Positions 1 through 5,597 of a stretch of DNA of 13,463 bases are shown piece by piece. Within the stretch, counting starts at the first letter, position 1; every line of letters begins with the position of its first letter. Origin of the DNA: an uncultured Prevotella sp. (GTDB taxonomy: Bacteria > Bacteroidota > Bacteroidia > Bacteroidales > Bacteroidaceae); assembly GCA_934230115.1 (NCBI GenBank), contig CAKQEI010000067.1, positions 1 to 13,463 of the forward strand, in the 5' to 3' direction. The notes under the pieces are model-generated. The model saw nothing but the letters and a program-made list of their open reading frames with translations, ran no database searches and was not told where the DNA came from. The position numbers and the translations under genes are program-made.

Positions 1-57
1 GCTTTGGCGGATATCGGAAAGGGGTTGCGTATAAACTTCTCTAAACATGTCGCTTAA
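1..57 (+). CDS. Possible C-terminal tail of a gene that starts before the window
   Basis: Frame 1 is open from the window edge to a TAA at 55-57 and encodes 18 residues, including GLRINFS. This loosely resembles the KIGVNFS segment near the end of PD-(D/E)XK nucleases of the DUF1703 kind, a relic of which lies just downstream. Another frame also reads to a stop at 42-44, so the true frame is uncertain. The piece is too short to assign with any strength. Confidence 0.2.
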   Translation, partial: ALADIGKGLRINFSKHVA

Positions 58-166
58 TATTGATTAGTTACTTATTACGTCGCTAAGTTACAAACAAAAA
101 TCCGTATGTCAAAGTTTTGTTTCAAAAGAAGTTGAAAGAAAACTTGTGAAAGTCGTAGAAATGGAG

Positions 167-174
167 TATTTTTG
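167..174 (+). promoter_or_regulatory. Candidate -7 element TATTTTTG upstream of the nuclease relic
   Basis: The octamer matches the Bacteroidota -7 consensus TAnnTTTG and lies 19 bases before the ATG at 194. Only a weak CTTG or TTGT is found at the -33 position near 143-147. If active, it would give a very short leader and favour the ATG at 194 over the GTG at 146. Confidence 0.35.
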
Positions 175-193
175 TAAAATAAAACGATTGTAT

Positions 194-526
194 ATGAAAT
201 TTCCTATTGGCATACAAGATTTTAAGACTCTACGCAATGATGGTTTTGTGTATGTCGACAAGACCGGCTTGCTTCGTGTTCTTAGCACTTATCTTGTGCT
301 TACTGAGAAACAGCAGAGCGAGGGTAGGGCAGACTGTATCATTGAAACGAAGAAAGGAATATACATCTTTGAATTTAAGTTAGATGGTACGGCAGATGAT
401 GCCCTCCGACAAATAGAAGATAAAGGGTATGAACGACCGTATTACTCTGACCAACGTCCAGTGCGTAAGATTGGTGTGAATTTTTCCTCGCAGTCAGGAA
501 CCATTGACGATTGGAAAGAGGCTTAG
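194..526 (+). pseudogene. Internally deleted AAA-ATPase / PD-(D/E)XK nuclease (DUF1703-type) relic
   Basis: This short open frame (110 residues from the ATG at 194; a GTG at 146 would add 16) joins the two ends of a protein that is usually about 500 residues long. Residues 3-30 (PIGIQDF, then GFVYVDKTGLL) match the extreme N-terminus of the AAA-ATPase-like family. Residues 43-110 match the C-terminal nuclease domain: GRAD with D47, then FEFK with E60 and K62, then IGVNFS near the end. The Walker A and B ATPase core, normally between these parts, is absent, so the frame looks like the product of an in-frame deletion of roughly 400 codons. The catalytic D...ExK residues survive, so a small active protein cannot be excluded. 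Intact relatives are often present in many copies in Prevotella and Bacteroides, which could favour recombination. The role of the full-length family is unclear. Family identity is from memory of its motifs. Confidence 0.75.
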
Positions 527-571
527 TCATTACTTGCAAACAATTTTAATCAACTAAAAACCTTCACTATT

Positions 572-1714
572 ATGACGAATACATCAGGCTCAACCTCTCC
601 TCTCGTCACATGGGACGAGCTGCTCGAGTCCATTTCCACTGGAGCTGCCCATCCTGATGAGACCAACTGGAAGATATTCCGCTATCTGCAGTCCAACTAC
701 AAGACAATGGGGTCGCAGATAGCCCGCACTCTTCTTGCCGCATACATCAAGTTGCATGTCAAGCGCGAGTCGCTCATCAACTCGTGTATGTTGGGCATGG
801 CTGTGAAGATAAGCGAGATGTATGCCGACTTCAATTTTCCTAACTTTCTTAAGGCATGGGGTTATGACAATTGCCTGCGTGCAGGTGATTTGCGACGGCA
901 GACGGGAAAGGACGGCAGACAATATCTCTCGCTTAAGGAGCGTGTCGACCAAGCCTTGCGGTCGTATATGCTTCATCATCCAGAAGAGTGCGATGGCGAG
1001 TGTGATGGCGTTGTGAGTATGTACGCTGCCAAGGTGTTTGAGAAGGAGAGCAATGGACGCAAGCATCGTTATGTGAAGCTTGTAGCCAAGGACGGCAGCG
1101 GCTTAATAGCCGACAGCCATCAGTTTCCATGTCGTCCTTGGGAGATATGTGGCAGAATGTTTGATGTGCTGACAAGGGTGTCGCGCCAAGGCAACGAGCG
1201 AGTGTCCGACATTGCAGCGTCGAAACATCGGGTTGACGATGTGTTCGCGGTTGAAGTGGGGTTTGTCGACTTCATCGACGAGCTTCATGGTCATATTCAT
1301 GTGTTCGACTCGCAGTCGCGCCATTTTGTGGCAGACAAGGTAGCGCATCCTGCGTTGGCTATATCAGTAGATAGTTATGTGCGTTTTTGCCCGATAATTG
1401 TAAATGGCGACCATTTCAAGTTGGCAGCCATCGTTGGCACCGTGGATAAATATGAGGGGCGCAAAGCGTTCGGCATCTATGAGGCAAGGGTGGAATATGC
1501 CAACCGTGACGATCAGTACATACGCTATACTATAGACTCGCCGATAAGGCAGACACCTGAGGGGGAAATAGCAAAATCTGGTTTTGCCTCAACTGCCATG
1601 TTGCCCGAAGGGGAAAGGCGGGGCATGGTGCAGGGTAGCCATGTGCGCCTTGTCCTATTCCTTAAAAGGGGGAAGGATGGGGTTAAGCGCAACTATGTGG
1701 CCGATATTTTTTAG
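572..1714 (+). CDS. Uncharacterised 380-residue protein, possible tandem OB-fold-like C-terminus
   Basis: I do not recognise a named family. Residues 13-100 look all-helical, with a conserved-looking block (NWKIFRYLQSNYK, ARTLLAAYIKLH). The middle (residues 145-180) is beta-rich. Residues 226-290 contain GFVDFIDELHGHIHVFD, SRHFVAD and VRFCPII, a strand pattern that resembles a cold-shock or OB-type nucleic-acid-binding fold. A similar pattern recurs at 300-380, ending in VRLVLFLKRGKDGVKRNYVA. This structural reading is an inference. There is no signal peptide or membrane segment, so it is probably cytoplasmic. The ATG at 572 follows the relic by 45 bases. No TAnnTTTG promoter or terminator is visible in that gap, so it may be read from upstream. 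The gene is visibly richer in GC than the AT-rich DNA on either side, as expected for a real coding region. Confidence 0.8.
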   Translation: MTNTSGSTSPLVTWDELLESISTGAAHPDETNWKIFRYLQSNYKTMGSQIARTLLAAYIKLHVKRESLINSCMLGMAVKISEMYADFNFPNFLKAWGYDNCLRAGDLRRQTGKDGRQYLSLKERVDQALRSYMLHHPEECDGECDGVVSMYAAKVFEKESNGRKHRYVKLVAKDGSGLIADSHQFPCRPWEICGRMFDVLTRVSRQGNERVSDIAASKHRVDDVFAVEVGFVDFIDELHGHIHVFDSQSRHFVADKVAHPALAISVDSYVRFCPIIVNGDHFKLAAIVGTVDKYEGRKAFGIYEARVEYANRDDQYIRYTIDSPIRQTPEGEIAKSGFASTAMLPEGERRGMVQGSHVRLVLFLKRGKDGVKRNYVADIF

Positions 1715-1830
1715 TCACAACCCGCCTGTTCGTGTTTATTAATATGCTTCTTTATTTGCCAACTGTCGTATTATTTTTGCCTCTTTGAATTATATTTGCA
1801 TTTTTCTTAGGCTATATTCGTAAAAATCCT

Positions 1831-1838
1831 TAACTTTG
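1831..1838 (+). promoter_or_regulatory. Candidate promoter -7 element TAACTTTG for lrgA-lrgB
   Basis: TAACTTTG matches the TAnnTTTG consensus 49 bases before the ATG at 1888. The -33 position carries only TTAG (1807-1810). Two other TAnnTTTG octamers lie upstream (1772-1779 and 1791-1798), also without a well-spaced TTTG. The 173-base gap 1715-1887 is AT-rich and holds no other feature that I can see. Confidence 0.5.
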
Positions 1839-1887
1839 CAGTCGATTTATAACAACATTAAGGTATTAAACAAAGTTTTCAGGTATT

Positions 1888-2247
1888 ATGATGATTAGAC
1901 AGTTGGCAATCCTATTCGGATGCCTTGCCTTGGGTGAGCTTATCATCTATCTCACCCACATTCCACTCCCGTCAAGCATTCTTGGCATGTTGTTATTGAC
2001 CTTGCTCTTGAAGCTCAAGGTTATACGACTGGAGTGGGTGCGCAGTATTTCAGATTTCTTGGTGGGCAACATCGGTTTCTTTTTCGTACCGCCAGGAGTG
2101 GCTATCATGCTTTATTTCGACATTATCAAGGCCCAACTTCTGCCTATTGTAGTGGCTTCGGTAGTGTCTACGGTGCTTGTGCTTGCCGTCACAGGATGGG
2201 TTCATCAATTCTATGGCAAGGCTAAGGCAAAGATAAAGAACGACTGA
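1888..2247 (+). CDS. lrgA: LrgA/CidA-family holin-like membrane protein
   Basis: This is a 119-residue, almost wholly hydrophobic protein with about four membrane helices (roughly residues 5-22, 27-47, 58-78 and 84-106). Diagnostic family segments are RQLAILFG, GELIIYL, the P-SSILGMLLL loop, LEWV and the FFFVPPGVAIM motif. LrgA/CidA proteins are holin-like inner-membrane proteins. In staphylococci they modulate murein hydrolase activity and cell death, and related pairs elsewhere have been linked to export of small organic acids. The function in Bacteroidales is not established. The first or second ATG (1888 or 1891) could be the start; there is no Shine-Dalgarno sequence. It is followed after 43 bases by lrgB, the standard partner, which strongly supports the call. 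No LytSR-type or LysR-type regulator lies beside it in this window. Confidence 0.92.
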   Translation: MMIRQLAILFGCLALGELIIYLTHIPLPSSILGMLLLTLLLKLKVIRLEWVRSISDFLVGNIGFFFVPPGVAIMLYFDIIKAQLLPIVVASVVSTVLVLAVTGWVHQFYGKAKAKIKND

Positions 2248-2290
2248 CAATATTAAGGCAAAGACAAAAGAACAACAGAAAAAAGTAACA

Positions 2291-2983
2291 ATGGAATACT
2301 TCTCAAATGAATTTTTTCTTATAGCCCTCACATTCGGCTCTTATTTTCTTGGCAAACTGCTGCGCCGATGGACGGGATGGGTGATAATGAACCCAATATT
2401 AGTTTCGATAGTGTGCATAATCACATTTCTTGAGCTCACAGGCATCTCCTATGAAACCTACAATCAGGGTGGCCACATGATTGAATTCTGGTTGCGCCCG
2501 GCTGTAGTGGCTCTCGGAGTGCCTTTGTATATGCAGCTGTCCACAATCAAGAAGCAGCTCACGCCTATTCTCCTCTCCGAGCTTGCAGGCTGCGTGGTAG
2601 GCGTTATCTCGGTGGTGTATATAGCCAAGGAGATGGGAGCCTCGCGGGAGGTGATATTGTCGCTTGCTTCCAAGTCGGTGACTACTCCTATAGCTATGGA
2701 GGTGACAAAGGCTGTTGGTGGCATTCCTTCGCTCACGGCAGCAGTAGTGGTAGGCGTAGGATTGTTGTGTGCCGTCTTTGGCTATCGTACAATGGGATTT
2801 GCCCATGTCAAGAATCCTGTGGCACAAGGACTGTCGATGGGCACCGCCGCCCATGCCTTAGGCACAGCCACATCAATGGACAAGAGTGAAGTGCATGGAG
2901 CCTATGCCAGCCTTGGACTTACGCTCAATGGCATCTTCACCTCGTTGCTCACTCCGTCCATTATCCCGTTGATATTGGGATAA
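2291..2983 (+). CDS. lrgB: LrgB-family membrane protein
   Basis: The 230-residue polytopic membrane protein has the usual LrgB length (about 230). Recognisable segments are NPILVSI near residue 35, the WLRPAVVALGVPLY block around 68-81, and the long signature at about 128-142 with SLASKSVTTPIAMEV. A C-terminal HALGTATSMD and then GLTLNGIFTSLLTP complete the pattern. LrgB is the invariable partner of LrgA and is presumed to act with it in the inner membrane as a holin/antiholin-like or metabolite-export system; the substrate or trigger here is unknown. The pair is probably one transcript, since the 43-base gap contains no promoter-like element. The gene converges on rlmH with only 23 bases between their ends, and I see no clear terminator hairpin there. 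Confidence 0.93.
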   Translation: MEYFSNEFFLIALTFGSYFLGKLLRRWTGWVIMNPILVSIVCIITFLELTGISYETYNQGGHMIEFWLRPAVVALGVPLYMQLSTIKKQLTPILLSELAGCVVGVISVVYIAKEMGASREVILSLASKSVTTPIAMEVTKAVGGIPSLTAAVVVGVGLLCAVFGYRTMGFAHVKNPVAQGLSMGTAAHALGTATSMDKSEVHGAYASLGLTLNGIFTSLLTPSIIPLILG

Positions 2984-3006
2984 TGAAGAAAAAATATTGC
3001 TAATAA

Positions 3007-3477
3007 TTACTCGTGATGATAACTCTCCCCCTTGATTATCGTGCAGGCTCTGTATAGCTGTTCGGTGAAGATGAGCCTCACCATCTGGTGGGAGAACGTC
3101 ATTTTCGAGAGCGATATCATTTCGTTTGCACGTTTGTACACGGCATCGGAGAATCCGTAGGGACCGCCGATGATGAACACCAAGCGGCGCGAAGTCTGTT
3201 GGCGTTTCTCAAGCCACGACGCCATCTGCATACTTGTGCGTTCAGCCCCGTGTTCGTCCATAAGCACAACGGTGTCGCTCGGTTGTAGGAGTTTGAGTAT
3301 CTGTTCACCCTCCATCTGCTTTTGCTGCTCCTCCGAGAGGCTCTTTGTGTTCTTTATGGCAGGGATGGTGGTTATGCCGAAGGGCATGTAGTGGGCTATG
3401 CGCTCTGCATAGTCGTTGATACCGCTTACGTAGAGCTTGTCATTAGTCTTGCCAACGAGGATTAACTCAGTCTTCAT
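3007..3477 (-). CDS. rlmH: 23S rRNA (pseudouridine1915-N3)-methyltransferase RlmH
   Basis: RlmH is a small SPOUT-class methyltransferase that uses S-adenosylmethionine to methylate pseudouridine 1915 in helix 69 of 23S rRNA on assembled 70S ribosomes, acting as a homodimer. The 156-residue length is typical. The trefoil-knot cofactor loop FIIGGPYGFS is at residues 101-110, the second knot segment LSKMTFSHQMVRLIFTEQLY at 123-142, and the C-terminal YHHE tail needed for activity in the family at 153-156. The start codon lies inside the 3' end of the upstream DUF4491 gene (11-base overlap) and is preceded by the strong Shine-Dalgarno-like AGGAGG. That is unusual for Bacteroidota and suggests translational coupling or an independent initiation site. 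Confidence 0.97.
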   Translation of the reverse strand: MKTELILVGKTNDKLYVSGINDYAERIAHYMPFGITTIPAIKNTKSLSEEQQKQMEGEQILKLLQPSDTVVLMDEHGAERTSMQMASWLEKRQQTSRRLVFIIGGPYGFSDAVYKRANEMISLSKMTFSHQMVRLIFTEQLYRACTIIKGESYHHE

Positions 3478-3775
3478 ACTCCTCCTTTCGCTTTGGGTTC
3501 ATTGGAAACCATCCTTTCTTCACGCGCTGTTTCTGTTCGAATATCTCGCCGATGCTCCACAGGCACGATGCTCCGCACACGCCAAGCAGGGCCGATGCCA
3601 TGACGTTTGCAACAAACATTGCTCCCACTATAAGCAGCAGTCCTGCGATGAGAAAGAGCCACCACAGGCGGGTGCCGAAGTAATACTCCACCTTGATTAC
3701 CACGGGGTGGAACAATCCGATGATGAGGAATGTGCTTACGGCTATTATCAAGCCGGTAAAATATAGATGATTCAT
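3467..3775 (-). CDS. DUF4491 family small membrane protein
   Basis: The 102-residue protein (ATG at 3775) has three predicted membrane helices at about residues 5-25, 36-54 and 56-75. A conserved-looking cytoplasmic tail follows, with CLWSIGEIFEQ, RVKKGWFP and NPKR. The opening FTGLIIAVSTFLIIGLFHPVVIK and these tail motifs match the DUF4491 family as I remember it. The function is unknown. A longer in-frame start at 3850 would add 25 residues but would begin upstream of the likely promoter element at 3832-3839, so I prefer 3775. Its stop overlaps the rlmH start by 11 bases, so the two are probably co-transcribed. Confidence 0.85.
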   Translation of the reverse strand: MNHLYFTGLIIAVSTFLIIGLFHPVVIKVEYYFGTRLWWLFLIAGLLLIVGAMFVANVMASALLGVCGASCLWSIGEIFEQKQRVKKGWFPMNPKRKEEYED

Positions 3776-3831
3776 GTGTGTGATATGTGTTATAATGTAT
3801 GAGAATCTTATATATATATTGTTTACATCTG

Positions 3832-3839
3832 CAAAATTA
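3832..3839 (-). promoter_or_regulatory. Candidate minus-strand -7 element TAATTTTG for DUF4491-rlmH
   Basis: Read on the minus strand the octamer is TAATTTTG, an exact TAnnTTTG match 56 bases before the ATG at 3775. No good TTTG is found at the expected -33 distance. It lies in the 250-base divergent gap 3776-4025, which also carries the infC promoter and leader. Confidence 0.5.
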
Positions 3840-3911
3840 CTCAAAAACAACTAATTTTACGGCTTTTAACAACAAAATCATCTGATTAACTGCAAAAAAC
3901 ACATGAAATAT

Positions 3912-3942
3912 TTTGCCAACCAAGCAAAAATCACTAACTTTG
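3912..3942 (+). promoter_or_regulatory. Promoter of the infC-rpmI-rplT operon
   Basis: TTTG at 3912-3915 is followed after exactly 19 bases by TAACTTTG at 3935-3942. This is a full match to the Bacteroidota housekeeping promoter (-33 TTTG, -7 TAnnTTTG). Transcription would start near 3949, leaving a leader of about 77 bases before the infC start. Confidence 0.85.
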
Positions 3943-3959
3943 CACCCGCTTATAAAAAC

Positions 3960-3994
3960 AGCTAACGCTTAAAATAATAAAAATAGCTAACGCT
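3960..3994 (+). repeat. Direct repeat AGCTAACGCT in the infC leader
   Basis: The ten-base word AGCTAACGCT occurs at 3960-3969 and again at 3985-3994 (25-base period). Each copy is embedded in A-rich sequence and lies within the predicted untranslated leader. Each copy could form only a minimal AGC/GCT stem on its own. The inner word TAACGC reappears in hairpin II upstream of rpmI (4787-4792). It may be a protein-binding or RNA-pairing site, but the function is unknown. Confidence 0.5.
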
Positions 3995-4025
3995 AAAAAT
4001 ACAGCTTTATCACAAAAATAGTTTA

Positions 4026-4709
4026 ATGAAGAATGACAAAATAAAAAACCAGTACCGCGTGAACGAGCAGATTCGCGTAAGGGAAGTACGTATAGTGAGT
4101 GACGGTGACTCAACTGTTATGCCTACACGTCATGCTTTGGACATGGCGAGAGAGCAGGGAGTGGATCTTGTAGAGATTTCGCCAAATGCCCAACCGCCAG
4201 TTTGTCGTCTCATTGACTATAGCAAATTCCTCTATCAGCAGAAGAAGCATGCAAAGGAAATGAAGGCGAAGCAGGTGAAGGTTGAGGTGAAGGAAATCAG
4301 ATTCGGACCACAGACCGACGAGCATGACTATAACTTCAAGCTCAAGCACGCTCAAGAGTTCCTTAGCGAGGGCAATAAGGTGAGAGCCTATGTGTTCTTC
4401 CGTGGACGCTCAATCCTTTTCAAGGAGCAGGGCGAAGTGCTTTTGCTGCGTTTTGCCAACGACCTTGAGGAATACGCCAAGGTGGAGCAGCTTCCGAAGC
4501 TTGACGGCAAGAAGATGTTCCTCTATCTCGCTCCGAAGAAAGCTGGTGTAGCTAAGAAGAGCCAGCAGAAGCTCGATCGCGAGAAGCGCGAGGCTGAGAT
4601 GCGCGCTCCTAAGCAGGCCGAAGAAAATGCAATGCCTGCCAACGGTGGATTGCTTGCCAATGCTAAGGTGAGTGCTGAGGCTCTGAAGGCTCTCAAGGGC
4701 GATGAGTAA
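4026..4709 (+). CDS. infC: Translation initiation factor IF-3
   Basis: IF-3 binds the 30S subunit, keeps it apart from 50S and proofreads start codon and initiator tRNA. Both halves are present. The N-terminal domain (about residues 8-78) has [33 protein letters not shown] and the KFLYQQKK linker start. The C-terminal domain (about 85-170) has [19 protein letters not shown] and [11 protein letters not shown]. The 227-residue length exceeds the common 170-200 because of a charged Lys/Ala/Glu-rich tail from about residue 171. Comparable tails occur in other Bacteroidota IF-3 as far as I recall. The ATG at 4026 fits the conserved opening of the family and has no Shine-Dalgarno sequence. The order infC-rpmI-rplT is the classic one, in which L20 represses its own operon in several phyla. 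Confidence 0.97.
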   Translation: MKNDKIKNQYRVNEQIRVREVRIVSDGDSTVMPTRHALDMAREQGVDLVEISPNAQPPVCRLIDYSKFLYQQKKHAKEMKAKQVKVEVKEIRFGPQTDEHDYNFKLKHAQEFLSEGNKVRAYVFFRGRSILFKEQGEVLLLRFANDLEEYAKVEQLPKLDGKKMFLYLAPKKAGVAKKSQQKLDREKREAEMRAPKQAEENAMPANGGLLANAKVSAEALKALKGDE

Positions 4710-4731
4710 GAAGCACAAAGCTCCGTACCAA

Positions 4732-4758
4732 TGTGCTGCTGCCGTAGCAGCATGCACA
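4732..4758 (+). promoter_or_regulatory. Hairpin I between infC and rpmI
   Basis: TGTGC (4732-4736) plus TGCTGC (4737-4742) pair with GCAGCA (4747-4752) plus GCACA (4754-4758), around the four-base loop CGTA and one bulged T at 4753. This gives an 11-pair stem directly after the infC stop. No T-run follows, so it is not a normal terminator. It may be part of a ribosomal-protein (L20/L35) autoregulatory element or an RNA processing/attenuation site. Confidence 0.55.
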
Positions 4759-4780
4759 GTAAAAGCGACAACATGATAAT

Positions 4781-4812
4781 TGTGCGTAACGCCTGGTATA
4801 TGCGTTGCCACA
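4781..4812 (+). promoter_or_regulatory. Hairpin II upstream of rpmI
   Basis: TGTG (4781-4784) pairs with CACA (4809-4812), and TAACGC (4787-4792) pairs with GCGTTG (4802-4807) with one wobble. A small asymmetric internal loop separates the two stems and the nine-base apical loop is at 4793-4801. It ends 31 bases before the rpmI start. With hairpin I it fills much of the 134-base gap 4710-4843, the position where L20-responsive leaders sit in other bacteria. The regulatory role is inferred. Confidence 0.5.
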
Positions 4813-4843
4813 TATAATAATAACAATTTAAATAAAAAAAACA

Positions 4844-5041
4844 ATGCCAAAAGTTAAGACTAACTCCGGTGCTAAGAAGAGATTCCGCTTTACTGGAACA
4901 GGTAAGATCAAGCGTCATCACGCTTACCACAGTCACATTCTGACTAAGAAAACAAAGAAGCAGAAGAGAAATCTGGTTCATCAGACAATCGTAGACAACA
5001 GCAACCTCAAGCAGGTTCGCGACTTGCTCTGCCTCCGTTAA
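4844..5041 (+). CDS. rpmI: 50S ribosomal protein L35 (bL35)
   Basis: This is a 65-residue, highly basic protein with the invariant start [20 protein letters not shown], the [16 protein letters not shown] core and a C-terminal LKQVRDLL segment. These define bL35, a small protein of the large ribosomal subunit. The length is normal. The preceding sequence is A-rich (TTTAAATAAAAAAAACA) without a Shine-Dalgarno sequence, as is common for well-translated genes in this phylum. It lies between infC and rplT in the expected order. Confidence 0.98.
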   Translation: MPKVKTNSGAKKRFRFTGTGKIKRHHAYHSHILTKKTKKQKRNLVHQTIVDNSNLKQVRDLLCLR

Positions 5042-5077
5042 TTTTATTAGTCAAAACATTTAAAGGAAAAGAAAACT

Positions 5078-5422
5078 ATGCCAAGATCAGTCAATCATGT
5101 TGCTTCTAAAGCAAAGAGAACAAGAATCCTGAAACTCACCAAGGGTTACTATGGTGCACGCAAGAATGTTTGGACAGTAGCCAAGAACACCTGGGAAAAG
5201 GGTCTCACATACGCTTACCGCGACCGTCGCAACAAGAAGCGCAACTTCCGCGCTTTGTGGATTCAGCGTATCAACGCTGCCGCTCGTCTTGAGAACATGA
5301 GCTACTCTACACTTATGGGTGCTCTGCACAAGGCAGGAATCGAAATCAACCGCAAGGTCCTCGCTGACCTCGCTGTTAACAATCCAGAGGCTTTCAAGGC
5401 CATCGTGGAGAAGGTAAAATAA
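5078..5422 (+). CDS. rplT: 50S ribosomal protein L20 (bL20)
   Basis: This is a 114-residue basic protein with the family start [20 protein letters not shown], the [11 protein letters not shown] segment, [20 protein letters not shown] and the globular end containing [16 protein letters not shown]. bL20 binds 23S rRNA early in 50S assembly. In Proteobacteria and Firmicutes it also represses its operon by binding an mRNA mimic of its rRNA site, which makes the hairpins upstream of rpmI of interest. It follows rpmI by 36 bases and is followed by a rho-independent terminator, so it closes the operon. Confidence 0.98.
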   Translation: MPRSVNHVASKAKRTRILKLTKGYYGARKNVWTVAKNTWEKGLTYAYRDRRNKKRNFRALWIQRINAAARLENMSYSTLMGALHKAGIEINRKVLADLAVNNPEAFKAIVEKVK

Positions 5423-5448
5423 GCCGAAACTTAATTTTACTATACAAT

Positions 5449-5481
5449 GGGGGGCTATGCTTATGCATAGTCTCCTTTTTT
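5449..5481 (+). terminator. Rho-independent terminator of the infC-rpmI-rplT operon
   Basis: GGGGGGCTATGC (5449-5460) pairs with GCATAG followed by TCTCC and the first T (5465-5476), with several G-T wobbles and the loop TTAT. A T-run to 5481 follows. It begins 27 bases after the rplT stop. The rest of the gap to the next promoter (5482-5536) is AT-rich and shows nothing else. Confidence 0.8.
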
Positions 5482-5536
5482 AGTTTTATACATAATCCTC
5501 TTTTTCGCTTTATTTATATAAAAATCCTAAATTCAT

Positions 5537-5567
5537 TTTGCCGTCTCGTAATTATTTGATAATTTTG
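5537..5567 (+). promoter_or_regulatory. Promoter of the MORN-glgB cluster
   Basis: TTTG (5537-5540), 19 bases, then TAATTTTG (5560-5567) is a full match to the Bacteroidota promoter pattern. The start of transcription would be near 5573, so translation must begin downstream. This selects the GTG at 5598 as start for the MORN gene, with a leader of about 25 bases. Confidence 0.8.
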
Positions 5568-5597
5568 GCGTTAATTATATACAAAACGAAAATTACG

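Noticed and set aside
3776..3850. Longer start for the DUF4491 protein
   Set aside because: The added residues do not fit the family start and would begin before the likely -7 element at 3832-3839.
5423..5536. Bacteroidales-1 RNA, a motif often found downstream of L20 genes
   Set aside because: This gap holds one terminator hairpin and AT-rich sequence. There is no promoter before a structured RNA, so I see no support, though a covariance-model scan would settle it.
5538..5597. Upstream TTG start of the MORN protein
   Set aside because: The codon lies inside the -33 TTTG of the promoter, and the signal peptide begins at the GTG at 5598.
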